DNA of 46,906 bases from Verrucomicrobiia bacterium (GCA_011525685.1 WYBW01000142.1:1-46906), one strand, 5' to 3'. Shown: positions 1-7,577, counted from the stretch's first letter. Made by a program: numbers and translations. The notes: generated from the letters alone by a model not told the origin.

Positions 1-151
1 CGGTATCGCCGACTTCCAGTCGGCGGGCCCAGGCACGGCGTGGCAGGCCAGGAATTCGCCGCGTTTGCGGATTGGAAATCCGCGACCCGGCAGACTGGAA
101 GTCTGCGCTACGGCATCGCCTCGGCGACCCCTGCAAGAAAATGAGATGCGC
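1..151. repeat. MITE-like hairpin element, copy A (left end cut by window)
   Basis: Nearly identical to 24451-24660 and related to 29244-29435. It holds a series of perfect short palindromes, for example 67-83 (GCGGATT-GGA-AATCCGC) and the GCAGACTGGAAGTCTGC hairpin near 91-107. It ends at 133-151 with a sequence whose reverse complement (GCGCATCTCATTTTCTTGC) matches the left ends of the other copies at 17 of 19 positions, so the element has terminal inverted repeats. No transposase is encoded. The left end lies outside the window. Confidence 0.75.
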
Positions 152-937
152 CCAGCGGCTGGCGTTGGTTGATCTGGGTCAAGGCCCACACGGGAAAAGA
201 AATGCCGCCGCGTGGTCTGAAGGGGCGTGAATGGATGGAAACTGCCCTTGGGTCGGACGACGCCACGCGACGGCAAAACGGTATTCAGTGTTCACGCTCA
301 TTCAGACTCGCCAGCCGTGAGGTTTCCAGCGCACAGGCGGCTGACGTAACTACAAGAACCAAAAACTTGGCGTGTGGGAGTCGGTAAAGCGCAGCGCTGG
401 GATTTTCATCACATCGCTCCTTGGAAATGCTTACTTTTGCTTACAATTCCAACTCGAAGGCTAGTTGGCCTGAAGGCCAGCACTGGCCGCGGTGGCCGGA
501 CCTGCTTCTGCTTGGCTACTGCTCAACTCGATGACGTTTGCCGGTTTTTGCGGCACGAGGTTGAACCAGGCCTTTCGCCTCGGCGTCGGTGCGGAACTGG
601 AGACATAACTTCATGCTGCGGCCCGCTGCATACAGCTAAAGAACTGACATCTTGTCCTCAGCCACGACGGCCACTTCACGGATCATGTTGGGGTTGCCCG
701 CAAGGGCGCGGGAACAGGGCACAATCCCGTCGTTGCAGACTGCCAGGTTTCAGTCCTCTACAGTACAATTTCTGTGGAATCTGTGCGCTCTCTTGGGTGT
801 TCTTCGGTTCCGCTCAGAATTCGTACACAGCCAATGCAATCAGCCATATCAAGGGGATAGCCCGCCTTTTTCTGAAACTACTGTAACAGGTGCAAGTCCT
901 GTCGCGGGCACCACCATTCGAAACCGGAATTCAAATT
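152..937. other. gene-poor region, no supported gene
   Basis: Open frames here (for example 374-886 on the plus strand) show no recognisable family and read like random translation. Base composition is lower in GC than the surrounding genes. Short palindromes such as TGGCCTGAAGGCCA near 467-480 resemble the hairpin repeats elsewhere in the window. The only structured object seen is the tRNA-like 3' end at 886-913. The region may be decayed mobile or intergenic DNA. Confidence 0.5.
886..913 (+). other. tRNA-like 3' end (T-arm, acceptor strand, CCA), possible attachment-site remnant
   Basis: Positions 886-902 fold as a T-arm: stem ACAGG/CCTGT around a 7-base loop TGCAAGT, where the consensus loop would start TTC. 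A 7-base strand CGCGGGC, a discriminator A and CCA follow, and CCA is then repeated (914-916). I could not find a matching 5' half (GCCCGCG plus D-arm) or a tmRNA 5' end at a sensible distance upstream. This therefore looks like a 3' fragment, as left at integration sites, rather than a working tRNA. A chance resemblance is possible. Confidence 0.25.
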
Positions 938-1480
938 TCAGACTGACCAACTCACCGGCACGGTCAGTTTCTTCCCAAAGCGATTGTGGTAGTGCAACTG
1001 GCGGTGGCGCGCGCCGTATTCATGGACCAGCTTCGTGAGCTTCACGTCGTAGCAGCAGTACTCGGCGATCTCCAGCAGCTTCCCCTCTTTGAACCAGCGG
1101 ATGGCCTGCATGCCTTCGGCGGTTTTTTCGACGCCGAACGTGGCGGTGGCGATGGAGTCGAGGGAGAGCCGGTGTTGGAGTTTGTTTGCCAGGTCCACCA
1201 TCATGTCGAGCGTTGGCAATTGATGCAGGTCGAACGCGGTGTAGCCGTGCAGGACTTCGTAGTCGAAGCGTAGAACGTTGAAGCCCACCACCAGGTCGGC
1301 GCGTTGGAGGTCCGAGAGCAGGTCGTTAACTTGTTTCTCGCCGTAGATGCGGTAATCGCCGCGGGCCGTGCTGTAGGTGACGCCCACGCTCATGCCCATG
1401 CGGCTGATCTTGTCCCAGCCGCCGACTTCCTCGGCGGACTGCTGCGTTTCGAGGTCGAAATAAACGATGTTTCTGGCCAT
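938..1480 (-). CDS. DEDDy 3'-5' exonuclease / RNase H-fold protein
   Basis: 180 residues from the ATG at 1480; a GTG at 1498 would add six residues. The sequence shows the DEDD exonuclease pattern: motif I YFDLET (D9, E11), motif II VGFN..RFD (D73) and motif III YCCYD (Y141, D145). The YxxxD form places it in the DEDDy group, close to the stand-alone exonuclease family related to the proofreading domain of family B DNA polymerases, or to YprB-type RNase H-like proteins. A single domain fills the protein. Expected activity is two-metal 3'-5' nucleic-acid hydrolysis in the cytoplasm; the substrate is unknown. It is divergent to the rpmH cluster and its stop lies 25 bases from the tRNA-like sequence. 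Confidence 0.8.
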   Translation of the reverse strand: MARNIVYFDLETQQSAEEVGGWDKISRMGMSVGVTYSTARGDYRIYGEKQVNDLLSDLQRADLVVGFNVLRFDYEVLHGYTAFDLHQLPTLDMMVDLANKLQHRLSLDSIATATFGVEKTAEGMQAIRWFKEGKLLEIAEYCCYDVKLTKLVHEYGARHRQLHYHNRFGKKLTVPVSWSV

Positions 1481-1652
1481 GCGCTGAGTCAGGCTCACAA
1501 TTCTTGTTGGGAGCTTAATCTCAAGCGGGCCGGGTCGGGAAGGAGATTAACCGCAAGTTGGCGGGCGGGGGGTTATCCGCACTCCCGCTCCACAGGGGAC
1601 GGTTTCAGGCGGCCGCGACCGCAACACAGCGAATCGGGCGCATTGGCCTCGC

Positions 1653-1680
1653 TTGACACATGAGCGTTCGTTGTTATTCT
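1653..1680 (+). promoter_or_regulatory. sigma70-type promoter of the rpmH-rnpA cluster
   Basis: A perfect -35 box TTGACA (1653-1658) and a -10 box TATTCT (1675-1680) are separated by 16 bases. This predicts a start near 1687 and a leader of about 75 bases before rpmH. It is the clearest promoter in the window and fits the strong expression expected of ribosomal protein genes. Confidence 0.7.
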
Positions 1681-1762
1681 CCCGCGCTCCGGTCAATGGA
1701 ACAATTCCCCGGGTCGCGTCACTTGGGACAGGAAGGCCGGCCTGCGATCGAGCGATTGAATT

Positions 1763-1900
1763 ATGAAACGCCAGTATCAGCCATCGAAAATCCGCCGCAA
1801 GCGGCAGCACGGGTTTCTGGCCCGCAAAAGCACCAAGAGCGGACGGGCCACTCTGCGAAATCGGCGCCGCGTGGGACGCAAGCGACTCACCCCGGTTTGA
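1763..1900 (+). CDS. rpmH: 50S ribosomal protein L34
   Basis: 45 residues, starting MKRQYQPSKIRRKRQHGF and ending in an arginine/lysine-rich tail with the conserved RVGRKRLTP-type C terminus. Length and basic composition are standard for bL34, a late-assembling protein of the large subunit. The gene lies 83 bases after a good promoter and 12 bases before rnpA, the near-universal order, so the two are surely co-transcribed. Confidence 0.97.
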   Translation: MKRQYQPSKIRRKRQHGFLARKSTKSGRATLRNRRRVGRKRLTPV

Positions 1901-1912
1901 GGGGGATGCCCC

Positions 1913-2311
1913 GTGTCGGACACCCTGCCAGCACGCCGCCGTCTGGGGCGCAACTTGCGCCTCAAGCAGGGCCGGGATTTTGCGCGCGTCCGTCAATCGG
2001 GCCAGCGCGCCGTCCTGGGCTGTCTGATCGCCAACTGGATGCGACTGCCGGGTGACGCGGCCTCGCGCGTCGGCGTCGTCGTAAGCCGGAAGGTGGGCGG
2101 CGCCGTGGTGCGCAGCCGGGCGAAGCGGCTCTTGCGCGAGACGTTCCGGCTGCATCGGCATGAACTGACTCAACCCGTGGACCTGGTCTTGGTGGCCCGG
2201 CCTTCGATTGCCCGCTGCCAATACGCACAGGTGGAACAGGATCTCCTGACGACGTTGCGGCGGGCAGGTTTGCTGAAAGTTGAACCCTTACAGCGGGCGG
2301 CGGACGCGTAG
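1913..2311 (+). CDS. rnpA: ribonuclease P protein component
   Basis: 132 residues from a GTG start 12 bases after rpmH. It has the family features: an N-terminal aromatic/basic patch (LKQGRDFARVRQSG) and the RNR-like helix RSRAKRLLRETFR near residues 67-79 that contacts RNase P RNA. It is the protein cofactor of RNase P, which matures the 5' ends of tRNAs. Length is normal. Gene order rpmH-rnpA-yidD-yidC supports the call. Confidence 0.95.
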   Translation: MSDTLPARRRLGRNLRLKQGRDFARVRQSGQRAVLGCLIANWMRLPGDAASRVGVVVSRKVGGAVVRSRAKRLLRETFRLHRHELTQPVDLVLVARPSIARCQYAQVEQDLLTTLRRAGLLKVEPLQRAADA

Positions 2312-2322
2312 ATCCAAAACCA

Positions 2323-2625
2323 GTGAATCCGGCCCAGCACATTTTGACTTTTGCGGTGCGCGTCTATCGCTGGACGTTGTCGCCGGCCAAGAATTTCTTG
2401 TTCGGCCCGTACGCCGGCTGCCGGTTCACGCCAAGCTGTTCGGCCTACGCCCTGGAGGCCATTCGCATCCACGGCGCGCTGGCGGGGAGCTGGCTGGCGG
2501 TGAAGCGCATCGGCCGTTGCCACCCTTGGCGTGACGGAGGGCATGATCCTGTGCCGCAGGCCGGTGCAACGCTTCCAAGTTCGCAATCTCCAGTCCCCGG
2601 CGTGCTGGCGCACCCGAGGCATTGA
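2323..2625 (+). CDS. yidD: membrane protein insertion efficiency factor YidD
   Basis: 100 residues from a GTG start 11 bases after rnpA. The conserved YidD core is visible at residues 13-70: YRWTLSP, GPYAGCRFTPSCSAYALEA with its paired cysteines, and GRCHPW with the G-hydrophilic end. YidD is a small membrane-associated protein that helps YidC/Sec insert membrane proteins. The C-terminal 30 residues (Pro/Ser-rich) are variable in the family. Its stop codon overlaps a TTG possible start for yidC, so the two genes are translationally close. Confidence 0.93.
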   Translation: MNPAQHILTFAVRVYRWTLSPAKNFLFGPYAGCRFTPSCSAYALEAIRIHGALAGSWLAVKRIGRCHPWRDGGHDPVPQAGATLPSSQSPVPGVLAHPRH

Positions 2626-2633
2626 TTCACTTC

Positions 2634-4469
2634 ATGGATCGCAAATCTGTCATCGTTGTTGTGGCTTGCATCGCGCTGATGGCGCTTTGGTCCATGGTGC
2701 TCGTGCCCAAGCTGTATCCGCCACGAGCCTTGGAGCCCGGCGCGACAAACGCCGTGCCCACCACCGCGACCAGCACCGCCACCCAAGCGGTCGCCACCGC
2801 CGCCGCTGCGCCGCCGGGCGTTTCGCCGGCCACCGCGCCGCGCCCGGTGTTCGCCACCAACACCGTCGAGCAGACGCTGACGATCACCAACGAAAACGCA
2901 CGCTACACCTTCACCTCCCACGGTGGCGGGTTGAAGTCGGTGGAGTTGATCCACTACCCCGAGACCATCTCGCGACGGCGCAAGAGCCAGCCGCTGACCA
3001 ACGGAGTGGTGAAACTCAATGCCGAGGCGCCGGCACCGGTGCTGGCCGTGCTCGGGGACGAAACCATTCAGGGGGATGGCATCTTCGAGTTGACGCCGAC
3101 GGCCGGCGGTCTGCGCGCCGAGAAAACGCTGTCGAACGGTCTGCACCTGGTCAAAGAGTTCCAACTCAGTTCGAATTATCTCATCCACGCGACGGTGCGG
3201 ATTGAGAACACCTCGGCCAGTCCGCTCCCGTTGTCGCCGCAGGAGTGGGTGGTCGGCACGGCCGCGCCGATGGGAGCGGACGACAACGGAATGCACGTCG
3301 GCCTGATGTGGTACAACGGCGCGAAGAAGGAGAAAATCCTTGCCGCCTGGTTCGAGAACCGGTCGTTCTTTGGCTGTTTTCCCGGTGTGCCGCGCCCGGA
3401 GTATCGTGCCGGAGGCAGCAACGTGGTTTGGGCCGCGGCGCAGAACCAGTTCTTCGCTCTGGTGGCCATGCCCGTGGAGCCGGCCTTGCAGATCGTTTCC
3501 CGGCCGGTGGAATTGCCGCGCCCGGACCTCGACGAGCTGCCGCCGAACTTGAAGAATGGTCCGCTGCCCAAGGGCTATTTCACCCTCCTGGCCTACCCGG
3601 GGGCCACGTTGTCCCCGGGCCAGGAACTCGAACGGCAGATTCACTTTTTCGCCGGGCCGAAGGAATACCGGACCCTGGCGCGCATCGCCGACCGGTTTCA
3701 AAACAACGTGGACGCGGTGATGGATTTCGGGTGGTTCGGCTTTTTCTCGAAGCTGCTGCTCGTTTCGATGAACGGCCTGCACGATCTGCTCAACCTGGGT
3801 TACGGCTGGGTCATCATTGTCATTACGTTCATCATCAAGATGCTGTTCTGGCCCCTGACGGCCGCCAGCACGCGCTCCATGAAGCGCATGGCCGCCCTCC
3901 AGCCGCAAATGAAGGCGCTTCAGGAAAAATACAAGGACGACCCGGCCAAGATGAACAAGAAGATGATGGAATTCTGGAAGGAGCACAAAGTCAACCCCAT
4001 GGGGGGCTGCCTGCCCATGCTCCTGCAGATGCCCGTCTTCATCGGGTTCTTCTACATGATCCAGAGCGCGATCGAACTGCGCGGCGCGAGTTGGATGTGG
4101 GTCAAGGATCTATCCAAACCCGACACGCTGTTCTACATCCCCGGCATTGGTTTTCCGTTCAACCTGCTCCCGCTCCTGATGGGCGCCACGATGTTGTGGC
4201 AGGCGCGGCTCACTCCGCCTTCCCCCGGCATGGACCCCGTGCAACAGAAGATGATGAAGTACATGCCGCTGCTGTTTCTCATCTTCCTTTACACCTTCTC
4301 CTCCGGCCTCACGCTTTACTGGACCGTTCAGAACCTCCTGAGCATCCTGCAAACCAAGCTGACCAAGACGGCGACGCCGGCAGCGACGACGCCCGCCGCT
4401 CCTGCGACTTCTCCGGTATTGACGCCGCGCCCGAAAAAGAAGAAACCACTCTCGCGAGAACGGACGTGA
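2634..4469 (+). CDS. yidC: membrane protein insertase YidC
   Basis: 611 residues from the ATG at 2634; a TTG at 2622 overlapping the yidD stop would add four. An N-terminal membrane segment (residues 5-22) is followed by an Ala/Thr/Pro-rich linker and the large periplasmic domain (about 75-350). The conserved C-terminal insertase core then carries the FWPLT, NPMGGCLPMLLQMPVFIGFF and GLTLYW-type helices, and a basic tail (PKKKKPLSRERT) suits ribosome contact. YidC inserts and folds inner-membrane proteins alone or with SecYEG. The long periplasmic domain is the Gram-negative form. Confidence 0.97.
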   Translation: MDRKSVIVVVACIALMALWSMVLVPKLYPPRALEPGATNAVPTTATSTATQAVATAAAAPPGVSPATAPRPVFATNTVEQTLTITNENARYTFTSHGGGLKSVELIHYPETISRRRKSQPLTNGVVKLNAEAPAPVLAVLGDETIQGDGIFELTPTAGGLRAEKTLSNGLHLVKEFQLSSNYLIHATVRIENTSASPLPLSPQEWVVGTAAPMGADDNGMHVGLMWYNGAKKEKILAAWFENRSFFGCFPGVPRPEYRAGGSNVVWAAAQNQFFALVAMPVEPALQIVSRPVELPRPDLDELPPNLKNGPLPKGYFTLLAYPGATLSPGQELERQIHFFAGPKEYRTLARIADRFQNNVDAVMDFGWFGFFSKLLLVSMNGLHDLLNLGYGWVIIVITFIIKMLFWPLTAASTRSMKRMAALQPQMKALQEKYKDDPAKMNKKMMEFWKEHKVNPMGGCLPMLLQMPVFIGFFYMIQSAIELRGASWMWVKDLSKPDTLFYIPGIGFPFNLLPLLMGATMLWQARLTPPSPGMDPVQQKMMKYMPLLFLIFLYTFSSGLTLYWTVQNLLSILQTKLTKTATPAATTPAAPATSPVLTPRPKKKKPLSRERT

Positions 4470-4508
4470 CCTGCGACGCAAGCTGAACCTTCAACTCACA
4501 ACTCCTCC

Positions 4509-4958
4509 ATGCCTGCCCAACCCAAAGCCACGCTGGAAAAAGTGCTTCAACTCCTTGGCTTCCCGGCCACCGTCGAGGAACACGTCCTCGAGGACGGACT
4601 TTTGCTGGAGGTAAAGACGGAAGATTCGGGCCGTTTGATCGGCCGGCAGGGGCAGACCCTTTCCGACCTTCAATACATCACCAACCGCCTGCTTTTCCAG
4701 CAGGACCATAACGCTCCCAAAGTCATGGTGGATGTGGGCGGGTACCGCGCCGCCGCCCGTGAAGCCCTGGTGAAAAAAGCGAAGGATGCCGCCGAAAAAG
4801 TCCGCCGCTGGGGCGACGTGGTGGAGCTTGAACCCCTCAGCGCCTTCGATCGGCGCATCGTCCATCAGGCGCTAAAGGACGATCCCGACATCGAGACGCA
4901 CAGCGTCGAAGTCGAAGGCACGGACAAAAAGGCCATTCTGCTCCGGCCCAAACATTGA
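4509..4958 (+). CDS. jag: KH-R3H single-stranded nucleic acid binding protein Jag/KhpB
   Basis: 149 residues. A KH domain (about 28-75) contains the GXXG-type loop in GRLIGRQGQTLSDLQ. An R3H domain (about 85-145) has the R-x3-H pattern in FDRRIVHQAL. The extra N-terminal Jag_N domain found in Firmicutes is absent. Jag/KhpB proteins bind RNA and are linked to cell-envelope and division control. It sits 39 bases after yidC as the last gene of the rpmH cluster. Confidence 0.92.
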   Translation: MPAQPKATLEKVLQLLGFPATVEEHVLEDGLLLEVKTEDSGRLIGRQGQTLSDLQYITNRLLFQQDHNAPKVMVDVGGYRAAAREALVKKAKDAAEKVRRWGDVVELEPLSAFDRRIVHQALKDDPDIETHSVEVEGTDKKAILLRPKH

Positions 4959-4994
4959 GCCGCGGCCAACCGGCCGGGAAGCTCGCCCTACGGT

Positions 4995-5013
4995 GACAGG
5001 CTCGAAGCCTGTC
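4995..5013. repeat. short hairpin GACAGGCT-CGA-AGCCTGTC
   Basis: Perfect 8-bp inverted repeat around CGA, between jag and the ALDH gene. It has the same layout as the other short palindromes in the window (variable 6-8 bp stem, 2-4 base loop). It is not followed by a T-run, so a standard terminator role is doubtful. Confidence 0.6.
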
Positions 5014-5059
5014 CTACTTCATCTTGGATTTGGCGCCACGCTTTGTTAGCGTGCTGCCA

Positions 5060-6703
5060 ATGAAACCGGCCGCGAAATCTGCCCGTCGCCCTGCCACCGC
5101 AACCCGCCGTTCGGTTTCCGGTGCGACAGCTCGAGGCATCTTGCTCCAGACAGCGGCAAAGGTTGTGCCGCTGAATCAACGCCGGCTGACGTTTGGTGGC
5201 AAATGGGATTACGCACCCGCGCCCGAGGACTCGAAGCACTATGTCATCGCACCGCGGCACGAGCTGTTCATCGCCGGCAGATTTGTGAAGCCGCACTCGG
5301 GGAAATACTTTCCCTCCATCAACCCGGCAACCGAGGAACGGCTGACGGACATCGCCGCCGCCGATGCAACCGACGTGGACAAGGCCGTAAAGGCCGCGCG
5401 CAAGGCATACGAGAAGGTCTGGCGCAACATGCCCGGGCGCGAACGCGGCAAGTATCTCTACCGCATCGCGCGCATCATCCAGGAAAAGTCGCGCGAACTG
5501 GCGGTGCTCGAAACGATGGACGGCGGCAAGACCATCAAGGAAAGTCGCGACGTGGATTTGCCGCTCGTGGCCGCGCACTTCTTTTATTACGCGGGCTGGG
5601 CGGACAAGTTGAAGTACGCGTTTCCGGGCAGGACACCGCAGCCACTCGGCGTCGCGGGCCAGATCATTCCGTGGAATTTCCCACTGCTGATGGCCGCGTG
5701 GAAAATCGCGCCAGCGCTGGCGTGCGGAAATACGGTGGTGCTCAAGCCCGCCGAGACCACCAGCATCACCGCGCTGCGCCTGGCGCAGATTCTTCAGGAA
5801 GCGGAATTGCCCGAGGGCGTGGTGAACATCGTCACCGGCGCGGGCGAAACCGGCGCGGCGCTCGTCAATCATCCGGACATTGACAAGATTGCATTTACTG
5901 GAAGCACCGAGGTTGGGAAGGCGATTGCACGGGCGATAGCGCAAAGGAGCGCGGGCTTTAGCCCGCTTCCGCTGGACAGTGCGACGATGAAGCGGCCTGA
6001 AGGCCGCGCTCTGAAGCTTCCGAAGCTCACACTCGAACTCGGCGGCAAGGCGGCGAACATTGTGTTCGAGGACGCGCCGATTGATCAGGCCATCGAAGGC
6101 GTCATCAACGGAATCTATTTCAATCAGGGCCACGTTTGTTGCGCGGGCTCGCGGTTGTTCGTGCAGGAAGGGATTTATTCCACGGTCATCAAGAAATTGC
6201 GCGACCGCATCCAGACGTTGCGCGTGGGCAATCCGCTCGACAAAAACACGGACATTGGCGCGATCAATTCGCGGCCGCAGCTCGAAAAAATCCGCGAGCT
6301 GGTGCAAAGCGGCGTGGACGAAGGCGCGGAGTTGACGCAGACGCAATGCACGCTGCCGGCCAAAGGATATTGGTTTGCGCCGTCTTTCCTCACGGGCGTC
6401 ACGCACGCGCATCGTGTGGCGAACGAGGAAATCTTCGGACCGGTATTGAGCGTGATGACGTTTCGCACGCCGGAGGAGGCGTTCGAGCGCGCGAACAACA
6501 TTCCCTACGGCTTGAGCGCGGGCGTGTGGACGGACAAGGGCAGCAAGATTTTCAAGCTGGTCAACAAGCTGCGCGCCGGCGTCGTCTGGGCGAACACCTA
6601 CAACAAGTTCGACCCGACCAGCCCTTTCGGCGGTTACAAGGAGAGTGGCTTCGGGCGTGAAGGCGGCTTGCAGGGGCTTTCTGCATACTGTCGTGTTGAA
6701 TAA
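5060..6703 (+). CDS. aldehyde dehydrogenase (NAD(P)+), with in-frame repeat insertion
   Basis: 547 residues from the ATG at 5060. It has a full ALDH core: the NAD-binding IPWNFPLLMAAWKIAPALA region, the GSTEVGK glycine turn, LELGGKAANIVF with the catalytic base Glu326, and NQGHVCCAGSR with the predicted nucleophile Cys360. It ends SPFGGYKESGFGREGG...AYCRVE. Expected reaction is oxidation of an aldehyde to a carboxylate with NAD(P)+ in the cytoplasm; the substrate is unknown. Two oddities stand out. About 22 extra residues (around 296-317) separate GSTEVGK from LELGG, where relatives have a short loop, and they correspond exactly to a hairpin repeat. There is also a 50-residue basic N-terminal extension. 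The last 96 bases are duplicated downstream at 7482-7577. Confidence 0.93.
   Translation: MKPAAKSARRPATATRRSVSGATARGILLQTAAKVVPLNQRRLTFGGKWDYAPAPEDSKHYVIAPRHELFIAGRFVKPHSGKYFPSINPATEERLTDIAAADATDVDKAVKAARKAYEKVWRNMPGRERGKYLYRIARIIQEKSRELAVLETMDGGKTIKESRDVDLPLVAAHFFYYAGWADKLKYAFPGRTPQPLGVAGQIIPWNFPLLMAAWKIAPALACGNTVVLKPAETTSITALRLAQILQEAELPEGVVNIVTGAGETGAALVNHPDIDKIAFTGSTEVGKAIARAIAQRSAGFSPLPLDSATMKRPEGRALKLPKLTLELGGKAANIVFEDAPIDQAIEGVINGIYFNQGHVCCAGSRLFVQEGIYSTVIKKLRDRIQTLRVGNPLDKNTDIGAINSRPQLEKIRELVQSGVDEGAELTQTQCTLPAKGYWFAPSFLTGVTHAHRVANEEIFGPVLSVMTFRTPEEAFERANNIPYGLSAGVWTDKGSKIFKLVNKLRAGVVWANTYNKFDPTSPFGGYKESGFGREGGLQGLSAYCRVE
5946..6012. repeat. hairpin-pair element inserted in frame inside the ALDH gene
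   Basis: Two palindromes, 5951-5966 (GCGGGCT-TT-AGCCCGC) and 5992-6007 (GCGGCCT-GA-AGGCCGC), face each other. The outer ends are also inverted: GGAGCGCGG on the left and CCGCGCTCT on the right. The element is about 66 bases, i.e. 22 codons, with no stop in the ALDH frame. The left and right arms differ mainly at positions where both members of a stem pair change. Confidence 0.8.
6608..6703 (+). repeat. ALDH 3'-end direct repeat, copy 1 (within the intact gene)
   Basis: The final 32 codons of the ALDH gene including its TAA stop. 84 of 96 bases match 7482-7577, and most differences are at third codon positions. The two copies flank the PIN/RHH toxin-antitoxin pair. Confidence 0.85.
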
Positions 6704-6715
6704 GGTGGCGACTTG

Positions 6716-6769
6716 AACCGCTTGGGAAGCGGTTAAAGGAACTTGGCGCGGCCAAAGGCCCGAAGGGCC
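6716..6769. repeat. two short hairpins after the ALDH stop
   Basis: AACCGCTT-GGG-AAGCGGTT (6716-6734) and GGCCC-GAA-GGGCC (6757-6769). Each stem is perfect and unrelated in sequence to the other, as in the other hairpin elements of the window. They lie between the ALDH gene and the toxin-antitoxin pair. Confidence 0.6.
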
Positions 6770-6824
6770 GAGTGAGTGGGAAAGAACGAGTCAATTGTCG
6801 GGTAGATTGAATTGTTGAAATCAA

Positions 6825-7243
6825 ATGCGTGTGGTTCTTGACACCAGCGTCCTTGTGGCGGCAGCCCGCTCAAACGGGGAGCTTCCCACGCGTTGCTGCT
6901 GCTTCTGCCTGACGCCCGGTTTGCACCCGTTATTTCCGTCGCGTTGTTTGCCGAGTATCGCAGCGTGCTGTTGCGGCCGGAACACCTCCTTCAACGTCTG
7001 CCGGCACAAGCGGAAGCCTTTTTGGATTTCTTGATTTCGGTCAGCCACCTCCAGGAGATTTTCTACCGGTGGCGGCCCGCCCTGCCGGACGCGAACGACG
7101 ATCTGATTCTTGAACTGGCGGTGGCGGCGGGCTGCCGCTATATTGTCACGCACAATCTCCGGCATTTCCGGGGAATCGAGCAGTGGGGGATCGCGGCGGT
7201 GACGCCCCGCGACTTCCTGAACCTGATCAGCAAGAAATCATGA
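6825..7243 (+). pseudogene. PIN-domain toxin (COG1569-type), frameshifted
   Basis: The first frame gives MRVVLDTSVLVAAARSNG, the PIN motif I with Asp6, then runs out of frame after the G-run at 6876-6879. The next frame resumes with GASHALLLLLPDARF and continues through AEYRSVLL, LPDANDDLILELAVAAG and YIVTHNLRHF to the stop at 7243. Adding one G to the run restores a normal PIN_3 protein of about 139 residues with all acidic metal-binding residues. Such toxins are RNases paired with a ribbon-helix-helix antitoxin. Here the antitoxin start overlaps the toxin stop (ATGA). The frameshift may be a true mutation or an assembly error in a homopolymer. Confidence 0.85.
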
Positions 7244-7476
7244 GCACACTGACCATCCAATTGCCTGACGGCATCGCTGAGGGCCTGCGCCAGTGTGCGG
7301 CCAAGGAAGGCGTGACTGTGGATCAATTGCTTTCCGCCGCCGCCGCGGAAAAGTTGAGCGCCATGATGACCATTGAACATCTACGCGAACGCGCCCGCCT
7401 GGCCAAGCGCGAAGATTTCATCGCTTTCTTAAACGGCGCGCCCGATGCGCCACCGATGCCGGGTGACGAGTTGTGA
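7240..7476 (+). CDS. ribbon-helix-helix type antitoxin of the PIN pair
   Basis: 78 residues, starting at an ATG that overlaps the toxin stop codon by ATGA, which indicates coupled translation. The N-terminal STLTIQLPDGIAEGLRQ segment is a typical RHH/CopG beta strand and helix that would bind operator DNA. The C-terminal half (EHLRERARLAKREDF...PPMPGDEL) would wrap the toxin. Toxin-before-antitoxin order is usual for COG1569-type PIN pairs. If the toxin is truly broken, this antitoxin is an orphan. Confidence 0.8.
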   Translation: MSTLTIQLPDGIAEGLRQCAAKEGVTVDQLLSAAAAEKLSAMMTIEHLRERARLAKREDFIAFLNGAPDAPPMPGDEL

Positions 7477-7481
7477 GTTAT

Positions 7482-7577
7482 TTCGACCCGACCACCCCTT
7501 TCGGCGGTTACAAGGAGAGTGGCTTCGGGCGTGAGGGTGGCTTGCAGGGGTTGGCGGCGTACTGTCGGGTGGATTGA
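7482..7577 (+). repeat. ALDH 3'-end direct repeat, copy 2 (detached)
   Basis: Encodes a second version of the last 31 ALDH residues (FDPTTPFGGYKESGFGRE...AAYCRVD) ending at TGA. It has no upstream part of the gene: the sequence joins directly to the antitoxin stop region. It matches copy 1 at 84 of 96 bases. The first half is almost identical and the second half carries mostly synonymous changes, so this is a diverged homologous end rather than a fresh duplication. Confidence 0.85.

Noticed and set aside
374..886. 170-residue plus-strand frame in the gene-poor left region
   Set aside because: No ribosome site, no family and mixed codon use; overlaps another equally unlikely frame.
694..916. 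tmRNA or intron-containing tRNA ending at 913
   Set aside because: A partial acceptor match GCCCGC exists near 697 and 860, but there is no D-arm, no tmRNA tag-like frame (ANDNYALAA type) and no tmRNA 5' motif.
1573..1581. DnaA box-like TTATCCGCA upstream of rpmH (possible origin)
   Set aside because: A single site with one mismatch, no cluster, no AT-rich region, and no dnaA or parA/parB in the window.
2445..3986. 513-residue minus-strand open frame across yidD and yidC
   Set aside because: Shadow of yidC, with a His/Arg-rich composition typical of antisense frames in GC-rich genes.
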